In this document: in pieces, positions 14,604-24,635 of the stretch
Position numbering within the stretch: the first letter of the stretch is position 1
Layout: every line of letters starts with the position of its first letter
DNA from: Turbatrix aceti
Taxonomy: Eukaryota; Nematoda; Chromadorea; Rhabditida; Panagrolaimidae
Reading direction: 5' to 3'
Assembly (NCBI GenBank): GCA_963969345.1
Contig: OZ017770.1
Coordinates: 4,101,246-4,165,245 of the forward strand
DNA: 64,000 nucleotides
Notes under the pieces: model-generated
What the model was told of the DNA's origin: nothing
Databases searched by the model: none
Seen by the model: the letters and a program-made list of their open reading frames with translations, nothing else
Translations under genes and position numbers: made by a program

Positions 14604-16076
14604 GAAGTTTCCTTGACAACGTCTAGTGCTGTGTAATTCCGGATGTAATGTTGAATAACACTTTTAAGAGATGAAGATTCTCCTGCTGGCGTTTTTTATT
14701 TTGTATAGCCCTTTATTGATGCTTTTCGGCTTGTTGTACATCGCGGAATTACTCAACCAACAAGTTTGACCATCGGTGAACTCTGCTGAAATCCTACGAC
14801 TTTCGAGAGCGGATCGATAAACTTTAGCATGTTTAAACAAGTGTGCTGGAGGTTTCATCAAGAAAGTATGTGCTCTTCAGAATACCAGAAATAGTTTTTT
14901 TGCAAGACTAATTTGGTGAAGTTGGTTAAGTCCTGTACTTTGTGATAACCATGTTACGGTTTTTCGTCCGATGTAATAAACTTGTATTGAATTTGCTTTA
15001 AGGCTGGAAGACGGCTTCGCTTTTGATGTGGTATTTGCGGTAGACAGCACATTTAACAATATTTTTTCCTCTAATTTTTATTTATGGTTTTCCGCGTACG
15101 CATGCATGCTAATAGATTTAATTATGATGTGGGAAGCATATGTCTTGAATGTTTTATTTATTTGCAAAATCGCTGGACTTGCAAGCAAAAATTGGGCCCG
15201 TATTTTTCCACACGCATAAAAAAGTAATAAGTAATAACAACATCAAAGCATTCGAGATGCTATCCTTCTTTTTTTCAAAGCACGCATAAAAAAATATAGG
15301 GATTCAACTAAACATAAACCATCCATCCCACCATCATCGTGACATGTATCCATTTCACAGACGACATGCCTGTCGTCGTATACAAACGAGGTGGTGTGAA
15401 TGGTCTGCCGTACGGGTCCTACATAACGTCGATGATTCATGTGAAAAACAAAGACAAAAAATCGAACCGAGAGAGAGAGAGAGTGCGCTTTTTGTCTTGT
15501 TTTTTTCGTGTCGAGAAATCAAGCTATGGCGAACAATGAACTTTTACTCATCCACGTTAAGACCAAGATTTTACACGTCTCTCTTGCACGTTTTTATTTC
15601 CCTGAGTTGAGGTTGACTGGCTTTTTGCATAATTGTCTAGGCTTTTATGCAATGGCTCAGTGAGGTGTATCGATAATCCTTTTTATGCCTCGATGATAGA
15701 CTACACCTTCCTTTATGGCTTTGGTTCGTGCCGTAGCCAAGCAATATCCAATGTTCCGTGACGTCAGGTTTTTATTGCTGTCTATTACATCAGTAGACAA
15801 GATGCTTATCACCTTTTACTTTTTCTCAGCCCTATTGATTAAGAAAAGTTTTGGGATTCCTTTCAACCGGTTTAAAACGCATCTCTCTGCCGGTTTTGCG
15901 ATACTTGCACTTTTTTCTCACTCTGCTTGACTAGTTTTGTACCGCGCTGTAGATATGTTGTTATAGATCGTGCGTTTTTTTTTTCAATTTGAACTCTTTC
16001 AGATTTCCTCTGAACTGAATGACAGTCGTGCTATAATACAGAAAAGCATTCTGTACGTTCCCTTGCCAACTCACTC
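14604..16076. other. Intergenic region, nothing recognised
   Basis: About 1.5 kb without a supported gene. A GA-repeat lies near 15470-15484. A short open frame at 15715-15930 (+) has hydrophobic content but no splice or homology support. Confidence 0.45.
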
Positions 16077-16726
16077 ATGGGATTGCTAGTCACGAAGCTA
16101 TGGAGTCTGCTGTGGTCCAACAAAGGTATGTTTTTTTAATTATTATTTGAAATACACAACTGATAATTTACCGCAATTGCAGAGCACAAAGTGATTATTG
16201 TTGGATTGGACAACGCCGGTAAAACGACTATTTTATACCAACTACTTACGGGTGAAGTTGTACACACGTCCCCGACAATCGGAAGCAATGTCGAAGAAAT
16301 TATCTGGCGAAATATTCATTTCATCATGTGGGATATCGGTGGCCAGGAGAGTCTGCGCCAGTCCTGGACCTCGTACTACACCCAGACTCAGTTTGTAATC
16401 ATCGTCATCGACAGCACGGATCGTAAGAGACTACCAACGATCAAGGAACAGATGTACAAAATGCTTGCCCATGAGGTTTGAAACTTTTTAATTTTAATGG
16501 ATTTGATTTTTTATAGCTATACTATTTACAGGACCTCGCCAAAGCCTCCATTCTTGTCTACGCCAACAAGCAAGACGTCAAGGGCGCCATGACTGCCGCT
16601 GAAATGTCCAATGAACTTAGCCTGCCCTCCCTCAAGTCTCATCAATGGCATATCCAAGCTTGCTGTGCCCTTACCGGCTCGGGTATCCAGAAAGGTCTCG
16701 AATGGATTGCGTCAAAAATATCCTAG
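16077..16726 (+). CDS. ARL5: ADP-ribosylation factor-like GTPase ARL5
   Basis: Small GTPase of 178 residues, the usual ARL5 length, in three exons: 16077-16125, 16183-16475, 16532-16726. It begins MGLLVTKLW, so Gly2 can be N-myristoylated. G1 is GLDNAGKTT, switch I has [11 protein letters not shown] (the ARL5 hallmark), switch II is DIGGQE with the catalytic Gln, G4 is NKQD, and the C-terminus has HWHIQ-type [11 protein letters not shown]. Known ARL5 proteins sit on the trans-Golgi and recruit the GARP tether for retrograde traffic. All guanine-nucleotide contacts are intact. Confidence 0.97.
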
Positions 16727-17250
16727 TGCTCTCTCGCACGTGTGCCCCTGTGCTTTCTTTCTTAACTACGTGCACAGATTTGTTTGCCTTGAACTTATCA
16801 ATCGGGTTGCTGCTCAAAATTCAAAATTTGGTTGTATTTGTCAGCTTATAGAAGATATAAACCTTGAGAGATCCACCTACTGCTTTCTGAAGTTTATAGG
16901 CTTTGGGGCATCGATGCACATCCACATGAGGGGAGGTGGAGGTTTCAAGGTGTTCAACATGACAATCTCACGACGAAATCTCCATCCGATTTTAGTGCTG
17001 AACAACAACACGTCCCGCCGCGGAGCCACCGACGACCACGTGTTTTAGTAGCTGGCTGGTAGGCTAGGCAGAAACAGACTCTTGCTCGGTTGTAAACAAC
17101 CATCCTTCTTTTTTGCAGTAGGGGCATTTTGCTGCGTGCTGAGCGGTTGACTAGACTGATCGTGAAGGTCGTGCATTTGAGAGTATATATTTACCTTGTT
17201 GATTGGTCACGCTTATAAATCTGTATATTTTTGCCAAAACGCACGTTTTT
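16727..17250 (+). other. Intergenic/3' UTR region
   Basis: Mixed-composition DNA between ARL5 and the small gene that follows. A 145-codon open frame overlaps the ARL5 terminal exon in another frame and is judged a shadow. A TATA-like stretch (cttataaatc) lies near 17211 and the acceptor-like gttttttag ends at 17253. Confidence 0.4.
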
Positions 17251-17276
17251 TAGGAAAGTAGTTTTTTGTGTTCATC

Positions 17277-17465
17277 ATGTCCAGTGCCGAGGAAATCGCT
17301 CAACAATTCGACGAAGGTGACGAAGTTGCCATCAAGTCTCACGGCAAGCGAAGCAAGGACGAAAAAGCTGGCCACAAGCACGGTCATCCCGAGGGCGACA
17401 CCCGTCGCATCATCAACAACGCGACCAACGGCGAACACAAGCGCCACAACTCTGGCAGCAAGTGA
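17277..17465 (+). CDS. Small charged His/Lys-rich protein of unknown function
   Basis: A single-exon frame of 62 residues beginning MSSAEEIAQQFDEGDE and rich in Lys, His, Asp and Glu; no signal peptide, membrane segment or Cys. GC-rich third positions set it off from the AT-rich flanks. A TATA-like cttataaatc lies about 65 bp upstream, an acceptor-like ttttttag ends 23 nt before the ATG, and AATAAA is at 17549-17554, so it has the parts of an expressed gene. The composition suggests a soluble, disordered protein. I do not recognise the family. Confidence 0.6.
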   Translation: MSSAEEIAQQFDEGDEVAIKSHGKRSKDEKAGHKHGHPEGDTRRIINNATNGEHKRHNSGSK

Positions 17466-17554
17466 TTGAACTGTTTTTAACTCTGATAGCCTTGGTTCAA
17501 TGTTTTAATTTGAAAATCCTGTAATTTGAAAGTTTAACGAGTATACTTAATAAA

Positions 17555-18060
17555 TCAACATTCTTAGTTCAGAAAATTATATTTTTTTGCGTTGTTGATG
17601 TCAAAACAAATAATTAATTTGAAGTTTGTTTGTTTGGTAGACATGTCAATCAAGTGTGTTCGGTTGAGCATATTTTGATAACTGTCCCCTACAAACAGCG
17701 CTTGATCTCCGATCAGTGACGAACGCCGCAATCCTTGCTCTTTTTTTATCCTGGGATTTGAGTCACGTTGCTTTTGCCTCTCCTATTCGTGTCATTCCAC
17801 GTCAGCAGTGCTTGCAAAACACAAACACAGCTCTTCATGATGTCACCTCAAATTTTTCCAGTGATCGCAATTCGTAATAATTTATTGGACACTTTCCGCG
17901 TAGTCTAAAGCACAATCAACCACCTGAAGGCGAAAGACAAAAATTGACTATAAAATATTAGTGAAAGGTTAATTAAGGCACCAAAACCCAAGAAAAACAG
18001 TGTGAAACAGAGGGATATTGCCGATGGAATGTCATGCGCGTAGACCAGTGCAATTTGGGG
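17555..18060. other. Intergenic region between convergent genes
   Basis: Holds the 3' ends of the small + strand gene and of GMPPB (- strand). Nothing else was recognised. Confidence 0.45.
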
Positions 18061-19254
18061 TTACATTATGATATCGGGTTCCGGCACGCTTGTACTGATG
18101 GATTTGTGCGGCAGGACGCGGGCTCCGTTGAGGTAGAGCTCATCCTTGATGACCACGTCGTCTCCGATGACACAGGTGTTCTCGATGCGGACCCAGCGAC
18201 CGACGGTGCACTTGCGGCCAACGATGCACGAGTTGATGAAGGAGTGCTCACGGATCGTCGAGCCAGCCATGATTGTCGTATTCTTGATGCAGACGCCGTC
18301 TTCCATGACAACATTTGCGCCAACGACAACGTTCGGACCAATGGTGCCGAGACGAGGGATTTTGGCAGTGTTATGTACGAGGACGGGTGGGAGGATGTTG
18401 GCGCCGTATACCAGGTTGGAGTCATCCAGGGTGTGGCCATGAGTCGTGATGTCCGCGAGATAGGATTTGACTCCCTTGAGGTAGTCTTTCGGCTGTCCGA
18501 CGTCCATCCAGAAACCCTTCAGGACAAAGGCGTAGAGATCGCCCTCGGCAGCCATGTATGGGAAAACCTAAACAAAACATGCTTTCAAGAATGCTTTCAA
18601 TACACCTCCAACTCACGTGTTTTTCCATCGATGTCGGAGCGAGTGGAATCCGCTTCAGCACGGAAGGGTTCAGAATATACATGCCAGCGTTGATTTTATT
18701 GCCGACGTATTCCTGAGGCTTCTCAACAAACCGGTCGATGCGTCCGTTGGCCTCGTCGTAGACCACGACTCCGTACTTGCTGGGCTCTTCGACGAGTGTA
18801 ACCGCGATCGTGCCCTCGCGATTGTGATTCTTGTGAAATTCCATCATCTCGGCGAACGGAAACTTGCAAATCACATCCGAGTTCAGCACAAAGAACGGCT
18901 CGTTGTCGTTGAGGATGTTTTCAGCGAGCGCCAGAGGGCCGGCAGTATCAAGTGGCTCTTCCTCGACGGAGAAGTGGATCTAAACAATCACTTTCAATGA
19001 TTTTGAAGCTCCTAGAGCTCTATAGCACTCACATTGACTCCGAGGCGTTCAGCATGCTGCTTCAACTCGGTCTCGACCATTTCAGCGCGGTAGCTGACGG
19101 CGAGGATGACAGTGTCGACGCCGACGGCAGCGAGCGCTTCGATCTGATGCAGGACCATCGGCTTGTTGGCAAATTCAACGAGTGGCTTGGGCTGTGTGAG
19201 GGTGAGTGGCCGCAGACGGGTGCCATATCCGCCGACAAGGATGAGGGCTTTCAT
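18061..19254 (-). CDS. GMPPB: Mannose-1-phosphate guanylyltransferase beta
   Basis: Makes GDP-mannose from mannose-1-phosphate and GTP in the cytosol, supplying N-glycans, GPI anchors and O-mannosylation. Three exons on the minus strand (19254-19033, 18979-18617, 18567-18061) give 363 residues, close to the family norm. The N-terminus has the nucleotidyltransferase signature [32 protein letters not shown] carries the catalytic Asp, [19 protein letters not shown] follows, then [13 protein letters not shown]. The C-terminal third is a left-handed beta-helix of hexapeptide repeats. It ends DIIM, as usual for GMPPB. No defect was seen. Confidence 0.97.
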
Positions 19255-19867
19255 CGTGGAATAAAAAGCAGTTTGTGGTTAAGATTACACGCTCACAACC
19301 GAATGTGATCGTGCGTGTATGACGCGTCTCTTTCTCCCTTCCATAGCATATACGCATATGCTACGTTTTTTCGTTGTGGGAGGAACAAAGCCAAGGGAGC
19401 TCCCTGATAATGCACACGGCTAGCAGCAGCTAAAACGATTCTATTCATTGCTTCTGCTGAATAACTGTCCGCCACGTGGACGATTTTAGGCAGATTCTAG
19501 CATCCAAATGGCCAAAAGAGCATTTTTTTATAAAACAGCAGTAAAATGAAATTTTTAGAATGCCAGAAGCCGGGAAACGAGTTTGCAGCGAAAAACCAGA
19601 CATTCTGACCCGTTTGACCACTCTGCAATGCAATGCGTTCTTTGTTTTTAGAACTTGTCAAGTTTGTGACAGAACGGACGATTATCGATCGACCCAGACC
19701 AAGGGTTCAACCCAGGCGTTACGCTCCCCAAGTCCAGAAAAAGATTTTAGGCTAACGACGGATTGTTAACTTCATCCAATAACAAAGTAAAAAAATCAGA
19801 AGATAACAAACATGGCTTTGCGCCCTTTTCAAATGGTAACAAATGAGTTTAGCAAAAACATCAACAT
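19255..19867 (-). other. Intergenic region upstream of GMPPB
   Basis: About 600 bp between GMPPB and the uS3 gene, both on the minus strand. It should hold the GMPPB promoter. No coding signal was seen. Confidence 0.4.
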
Positions 19868-19873
19868 TTTATT
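19868..19873 (-). terminator. Poly(A) signal of the uS3 gene
   Basis: AATAAA read on the minus strand, about 40 nt past the uS3 stop codon. Confidence 0.6.
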
Positions 19874-19913
19874 ACCCCAGATAAGGGGCAAAGCTCAACT
19901 TAATAAAAACGGG

Positions 19914-20691
19914 TTAGTTGCCTTCGATGACTGGGGGCTCGACGTTGCGCGTTTCCGAGTAGGGCGCGAGAGGAAGAGGCTCGTCGACGACATCCTTGAT
20001 GTGGATGAGATCGGGAAGAGGAGTCTTGGGTCCGATCGTGCCCTTGGGATCGTGGGGCAGCATGATGCGCACCTTGATACCGAGGACACCCTGGCGGAGC
20101 TTGACGTGGCGGACGGCTTCCTGGATGTATTCGGTGGCAGGGTTACCAGAGTGGATCATGACACCGTCGACGAACTTCATAGCCTTGGCACGCTGGCCAC
20201 GGAGCTTTCCGGAGACGATAACCTCACAGCCCTGGGCACCCGATTCCATGATGTAGCGGAGAATACCATAGCAAGCACGGCGAACGGCAAGACCACCGAC
20301 GAGCTTGTAGCGAAGAGATTCGCACTGAGCGACGGCGCAGAGACCACGGTTTCCGACCTTCTCGGCGTAGAGCTTAAAAAACCCCGAGTTTAGGTCAAAT
20401 CCAACGCTGGAGATTAAAATAAACAAAAAAACTTACGTCGATGGTGCCGGCGATGTGGCCAAAACGCTTCTGCACGATGGCGGTGAGCTCGCGGATACGA
20501 CGACCCTGAGGACCGAGAACGTTTTGCGTGCGCGTGGCAAGAATGATGGCTTCGGTGCGGGCGGTGGCGCGACGAACCTCGACGCCGGAATAGCCTTCCT
20601 CGGCGAGCTCCTTCATGAGGAAGCTGTTGAGTTCGGCCTTGAAAATGCCGTCCTGCACGGACTTCTTCTTCTTGGTAATGTTCAACGCCAT
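19914..20691 (-). CDS. RPS3: 40S ribosomal protein uS3
   Basis: Ribosomal protein of the small subunit at the mRNA entry site, and a DNA-repair-associated protein in animals. Two exons, 20691-20437 (85 codons) and 20372-19914, give 237 residues (human 243). The KH domain carries [20 protein letters not shown], and the C-terminal domain [46 protein letters not shown] and [12 protein letters not shown]. The 64-bp intron has the donor GACgtaagt. The acceptor that restores the conserved junction (TID then LYAEK) is ttttttaag; an upstream tccag acceptor would bring in an in-frame stop (see findings). High GC and biased codon use fit a highly expressed gene. Confidence 0.97.
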
Positions 20692-21363
20692 ATTGTCCCA
20701 AGTAGTCTACGAGTGGTAAGTGTGTGAACCTACAACATGAGACGTGTCAAAAACTATAAAAATACACCGAAAACGATGTCGCCAGTAGTACACACGTAAC
20801 AAACGCATTATATTCGGGATATACAAGAGTTAGGTAAGAAGTTTAAACCAAAAATATCAACAAGAAATAGAAAAAAACGAAAAAAGAGAGAGAAATTGAC
20901 AAAAAGGCTGCGAGCCCATATCTATAAAGAGCAGCATGCAAGACAACTGCAGCACACAGCGCAGAACGCCTGTCGAGCTTACGATAACTGCCTAGCGAGA
21001 AACATTTTCGTTTCTCCGGATTATCTCCTCAACCACTGGGTCCACCACAAAACGCTTTACTGATTTGAAATCAGGAGAACACGAGAAATCGAGCGATATA
21101 AAAAAATCATCACAAAGTTAACATCTGCCAAAAATGTATGCCAACTAGTGCTATCCCGCCCAGACTCCCCGCGAAAGAATTTGCGTTTGAATAAAAAAAC
21201 GCGGGCGCGCGCATTCATCCGCCTGCGTGTCGCAAACAGCTCACTCACTACCGACTTGCGTCTTCGTCTCTTTAGAAGTTTTGTCTGTAAATTTGTGTGT
21301 ATAGTCTTTGCTTCTGATTAATTTTGTCTTCTTTATTGTTGATAACCTATTCTGTCTAACACT
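20692..21363. promoter_or_regulatory. Divergent intergenic region between uS3 and SET8
   Basis: 670 bp between two head-to-head genes, so it must hold both promoters. Pyrimidine-rich tracts on the minus strand just upstream of the uS3 ATG resemble TOP-type leaders, but this was not shown. No coding signal was seen. Confidence 0.4.
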
Positions 21364-22209
21364 ATGGCTGTCAAGAAAGCAGATGCGAAGAAATCCCGCA
21401 AAACGAGGTATGACATGTCTTTGTTTGAGCTTTTTTGAATTTGCTCTCTTTCAGCTCCAAGACACCAGTCAATGAGATCAAGACTGGCTCTACCAAGACT
21501 GGCCCTGTCAAGACTGACCCCATCACCAACTATTTTCCCATTCGTCGCAGCGCCCGTAAGGTTGCACTCAATCAGAAGGTTTGTTCGGGGCTACTTGAGC
21601 TTTGCTGCATTTCACTCCTTGCACTCCGTTTTTTAGCAAGCCCAGAAGACCGCTACCGAGGAGCAGATTGTCAACGGCACCAATGAAAAGAACTTTGTCG
21701 TCGAGAAGTTCGAGAACAAGGGTCGTGGTGTAAAGACGCTCATCAACATCAAGAAAGGCGAGTTTGTGCTCGAGTACAAAGGTGGGTTATTTATGATTAT
21801 TGATTTATTGCAATCTGTTATCTCGAATGTTATAGGCGAGCTCATGAATTTCGCAGACGCGAAGGAACGGGAAAAGGAGTATACTAAGAATCCCACGATC
21901 GGGTCCTACATGTACTTCTTCCAGTACAAGGGTGTCAACTACTGCGTCGATGCTACTCTCGAGACGCCGTATCTCGGGCGTCTCGTAAACCACAGCATCA
22001 AGCCGAACTGCAAGACCAAGGTTGGTTTGGCGATTTTTGGAGTGGTGATGACGGTTGGTTGGGTTTTTTAGGTAGTTGAAATCGATGGACAGATCTATCT
22101 CTGTTTATTCGCGATCCGCGATATCGAGATCGGCGAAGAACTCCTCTACGACTATGGCGATCACTCGGCCAAAGCGGTCGCTGCCAACCCTTGGTTGCTT
22201 CAAGCTTGA
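21364..22209 (+). CDS. KMT5A: Histone H4 Lys20 monomethyltransferase SET8/PR-Set7
   Basis: Monomethylates H4K20 for chromosome condensation and S/M-phase control. Five exons (21364-21407, 21455-21578, 21637-21781, 21836-22020, 22072-22209) give 211 residues, shorter than human SET8 because the disordered N-terminus is short. Residues about 38-50 read ITNYFPIRRSARK, matching the PIP-degron of SET8 (TDFYPVRRSSRK in vertebrates). The SET domain follows: KGRGV-like NKGRGVKTL, YMYFFQYKGVNYCVDAT, the SAM-site GRLVNHSIKPNC, and the catalytic end GEELLYDYGD with PWL, the SET8-specific C-terminal element. AATAAA at 22407 lies only about 20 nt before the next gene. Confidence 0.96.
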
Positions 22210-22406
22210 TTTTTGGTTTTCCTAACACTCTTTTTGATTTTTGTGTTGTCTTTTCCACAAGATCTCGTATCTTTTTGTCCTTCAACTTCCATGCTTGGCC
22301 ATTTTTTCCGTCTCATATACTGATTTCTCCGACAATATCGCGTTCCTCCATTATTTTGACGTGTTTTTGCGTGTTGCGTATTTGCGTCTTCTTTCTGCCT
22401 TATGAG

Positions 22407-22432
22407 AATAAACGGATGAACATTTCAGAAGC
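22407..22432 (+). promoter_or_regulatory. Poly(A) signal plus trans-splice-like acceptor between SET8 and DNAJC25
   Basis: AATAAA at 22407-22412 is followed by atttcag ending at 22428, and the DNAJC25 ATG begins at 22433. There is no room for a normal promoter and leader, as at SL2-type operon junctions of nematodes. The same junction is preserved in the duplicated copy at about 30.56 kb. Confidence 0.55.
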
Positions 22433-23591
22433 ATGATTGGTTGGTACCTTGCAGCCAGTTTGCTTTTTAATGCTTTGGGGACCACGTCGGCCGTCGGATT
22501 TGCACCCGGCATTTACTGCGGTTACGAGAATTGTTACGACGGTTGGTTTTGTTGTCTGACGCGTGGTGGTGAGTGAACGAGCTTCTTTTTAGTGCTTGGA
22601 ATCAACCGAGATGAATTCGACAAGTCAACGTTGGCCAAGACGTATAGGAAGCTTGTTAGACAGTATCACCCGGACCGCATCAGAGACAAATCTTTGCTCG
22701 AAGAAGCAGAGAATAAGTTTCGCCTCATCACGACTGCCTATGAGACTCTGAAGGACGACGAAACTCGGGGATACTACGATTACTACCTCGATCACCCCGA
22801 AGAACGCTACTACAATTATTACCAGTACTACCGCATGCTGACAGCACCCAAAGTCGACATTCGCTACGTCATCCTCGCCATTGTGCTCATTATCTCCATC
22901 ATTCAGGTTTGGCGTGGTTTTTATTAATAACAAAAGTTTTTTTTTTGCTATTTTTAGTACGCTTCGGCTAATGAAAAGTATTCCTCGGCACTCTCCTACG
23001 CAGTTACGCAGCCTAAGTTCCGAATTATTGCACTGGCGACTGCCAAATCCGAGAATTTGTTGGAATTTGATGCACGAACTGGCAAACCCAAGAAAAAGCA
23101 AAAGAATGGCGCGGACCCTGAAACTGTTATTAATTCTATTATTGAGAAAAACATCAACGTCAGCGGAGGGTACAAAAAGCCTTCGCTTAAGGACACTCTC
23201 GCCTTTAACATCGTTGTTTTTCCCTACACCCTGTTTACGTGGCTGAGACTACAGGGCGTTATTTGGTACAAACAGATGACAAAAGCGGACCTTACTGATG
23301 ACGAAAAGCATTATCTTATTCGAAAGAACATGGGTCTCTCTGTCGATCAGTTTGAAGTGAGTTTTTCAGTTCTCTCAAACATGACAAACAACGAATTTAC
23401 AGGCACTTGACGAAGCTGAGCGGGAAGAATACCACGATTTGGAATTATGGATTTCCGAAAAATCTGCCGAGTACAAGAAAAAGCTGGAAGCGGAAGAGAA
23501 GGAAAAAATGATGAATTCCGCCCGATACAAGCAATACAAACGGTTCATGCGACGCAATGCTGGTAGCACTATAAGTTTCCTCGACGACTGA
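22433..23591 (+). CDS. DNAJC25: DnaJ homologue subfamily C member 25
   Basis: Membrane-anchored J-protein. Exons 22433-22541, 22593-22906, 22958-23356 and 23403-23591 give 336 residues. A signal peptide (residues 1-22, MIGWYLAASLLFNALGTTSA) precedes a J domain with HPD (RQYHPDRIRD) at about residue 64. A membrane span VILAIVLIISIIQ follows, then NIVVFPYTLFTWL and a basic C-terminal helix. The order (signal, J, TM, Lys-rich tail) matches DNAJC25 of animals, an ER-membrane protein whose client is not well known. It follows SET8 by about 220 bp on the same strand, probably as the second gene of an operon. Confidence 0.93.
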
Positions 23592-23732
23592 TGTATTCGG
23601 CGGCATTGACATGGGTTCATGGTGGTTTCTAGTTAATTATAATTGTTGAATAATTTATTTATTGCTCAATAATTAATTATTTGTTTTTTAAAAACAGATT
23701 TATTTATTAAACTGCATTCTTGAATTCAGTTA

Positions 23733-24119
23733 CTATTTTGCAGGTCCCTGCAGGTTGGATGTCTGGAAAAATGGGTTGTTTTGAGATGAGACGGATTTGC
23801 CCACCTCGGGGATAATATTTTTCATCTCAAGCTGTCTGACTACGGCTTTGGAGAGTAATGCGTCGCTGAAAGGCATTTCGGCAGCTTTTGTTCTTTTCTT
23901 ACCAACAACAGTCAAATTAGGGAATTTGGAGTGGAATAATGCGACTTCACTCGCAAATTCTGGGGAAATCGATGCAGCACATTCGTACGCGCTTTTGTAG
24001 TCGCTATCGAGAATGGTCTGAAGTTTGGCTCCAAGCGAATTTGGAGTCACATTCAGATTGCTAGAATCACGAGGAGTGAATAGGCTAAACGTGTCTGACA
24101 TGTCATCGACGCCCGCCAT
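23733..24119 (-). CDS. Hypothetical protein, 128 residues
   Basis: Single-exon frame beginning MAGVDDMSDTFSLFTPRD. A Ser/Asn/Thr-rich N-terminus is followed by a helical middle (DYKSAYECAASI) and a basic stretch GKKRTKAAEMPFSDALLS. No signal peptide or membrane segment. I do not recognise the family. It lies 138 bp downstream of a Ser/Asn-rich ORF on the same strand, in a tight four-ORF minus-strand cluster. Confidence 0.5.
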   Translation of the reverse strand: MAGVDDMSDTFSLFTPRDSSNLNVTPNSLGAKLQTILDSDYKSAYECAASISPEFASEVALFHSKFPNLTVVGKKRTKAAEMPFSDALLSKAVVRQLEMKNIIPEVGKSVSSQNNPFFQTSNLQGPAK

Positions 24120-24257
24120 AGCTCAGCAGTGATTGCGCCTTCCCCAAGAGAGCATAATAATGGTTTTGTTTCTATGACAACCAGAAACACGCATTTTAAA
24201 AACAAAACAATGAACAACTATGTACATATCTCGTTACTTTTACCGCCACATGTCAGA

Positions 24258-24623
24258 TTAAAGCATTGATTTCTTCGGTGCAACCGTTGAGTTTCGATGA
24301 AAAAGAAATCCATGCGGGTTGGTGAGAGTGATAGCAGGCACGTTATTGTTGTTGTTGGTGGTTTTGATGGCGTTAGAAGAGGATGGCACCGGGCTCTGCT
24401 GATGGTTTTGCTGCTCGCCGGTCGATAACAAGTCAGTGCTCGATGAAGCGCCCATCGAAACCGAACGCCTGCGCTGCCACTTCGCGCTACTGGTGGGCGA
24501 CGAGTTTGCCGAGTTGGAAGTCGAAGCGTTGGCCGATCGCGCGGGCATGGGAGTGGGCAGACGGCGTGGAACCTCGGTTAGCGACGTCAGCGACAAACCT
24601 GCATCACTGTTTTTCTGACACAT
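24258..24623 (-). CDS. Ser/Asn-rich hypothetical protein
   Basis: A 121-residue frame, low complexity: Ser/Pro/Ala/Asn runs, a poly-Asn stretch, and a basic phospho-site-like RRRSVSMG near residue 53. It is mostly disordered. The ATG follows the stop of the adenylate-kinase-like gene by 12 nt with a good context (gccaccATG), so it may be the second frame of a bicistronic mRNA, or a separately spliced gene. No family was recognised. Confidence 0.4.
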   Translation of the reverse strand: MCQKNSDAGLSLTSLTEVPRRLPTPMPARSANASTSNSANSSPTSSAKWQRRRSVSMGASSSTDLLSTGEQQNHQQSPVPSSSNAIKTTNNNNNVPAITLTNPHGFLFHRNSTVAPKKSML

Positions 24624-24635
24624 GGTGGCTGATTG

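Noticed and set aside
15640..15720. Sequence slightly resembling U4 snRNA or a C/D snoRNA (tgaggtgtatcgataatcc, cgatgata)
   Set aside because: The match covers only a few bases; no stem-loop order, Sm site or complete C and D box pair could be found.
18034..18693. 219-codon plus-strand frame
   Set aside because: Antisense of GMPPB exons.
19812..20393. 193-codon plus-strand frame
   Set aside because: It is the antisense shadow of ribosomal protein uS3, a result of its GC-rich third positions.
20373..20436. Reading through the uS3 intron as coding (adds GFDLNSGFF)
   Set aside because: Known uS3 proteins have no insertion there, and removal as a gtaagt-ttttttaag intron restores the conserved junction exactly.
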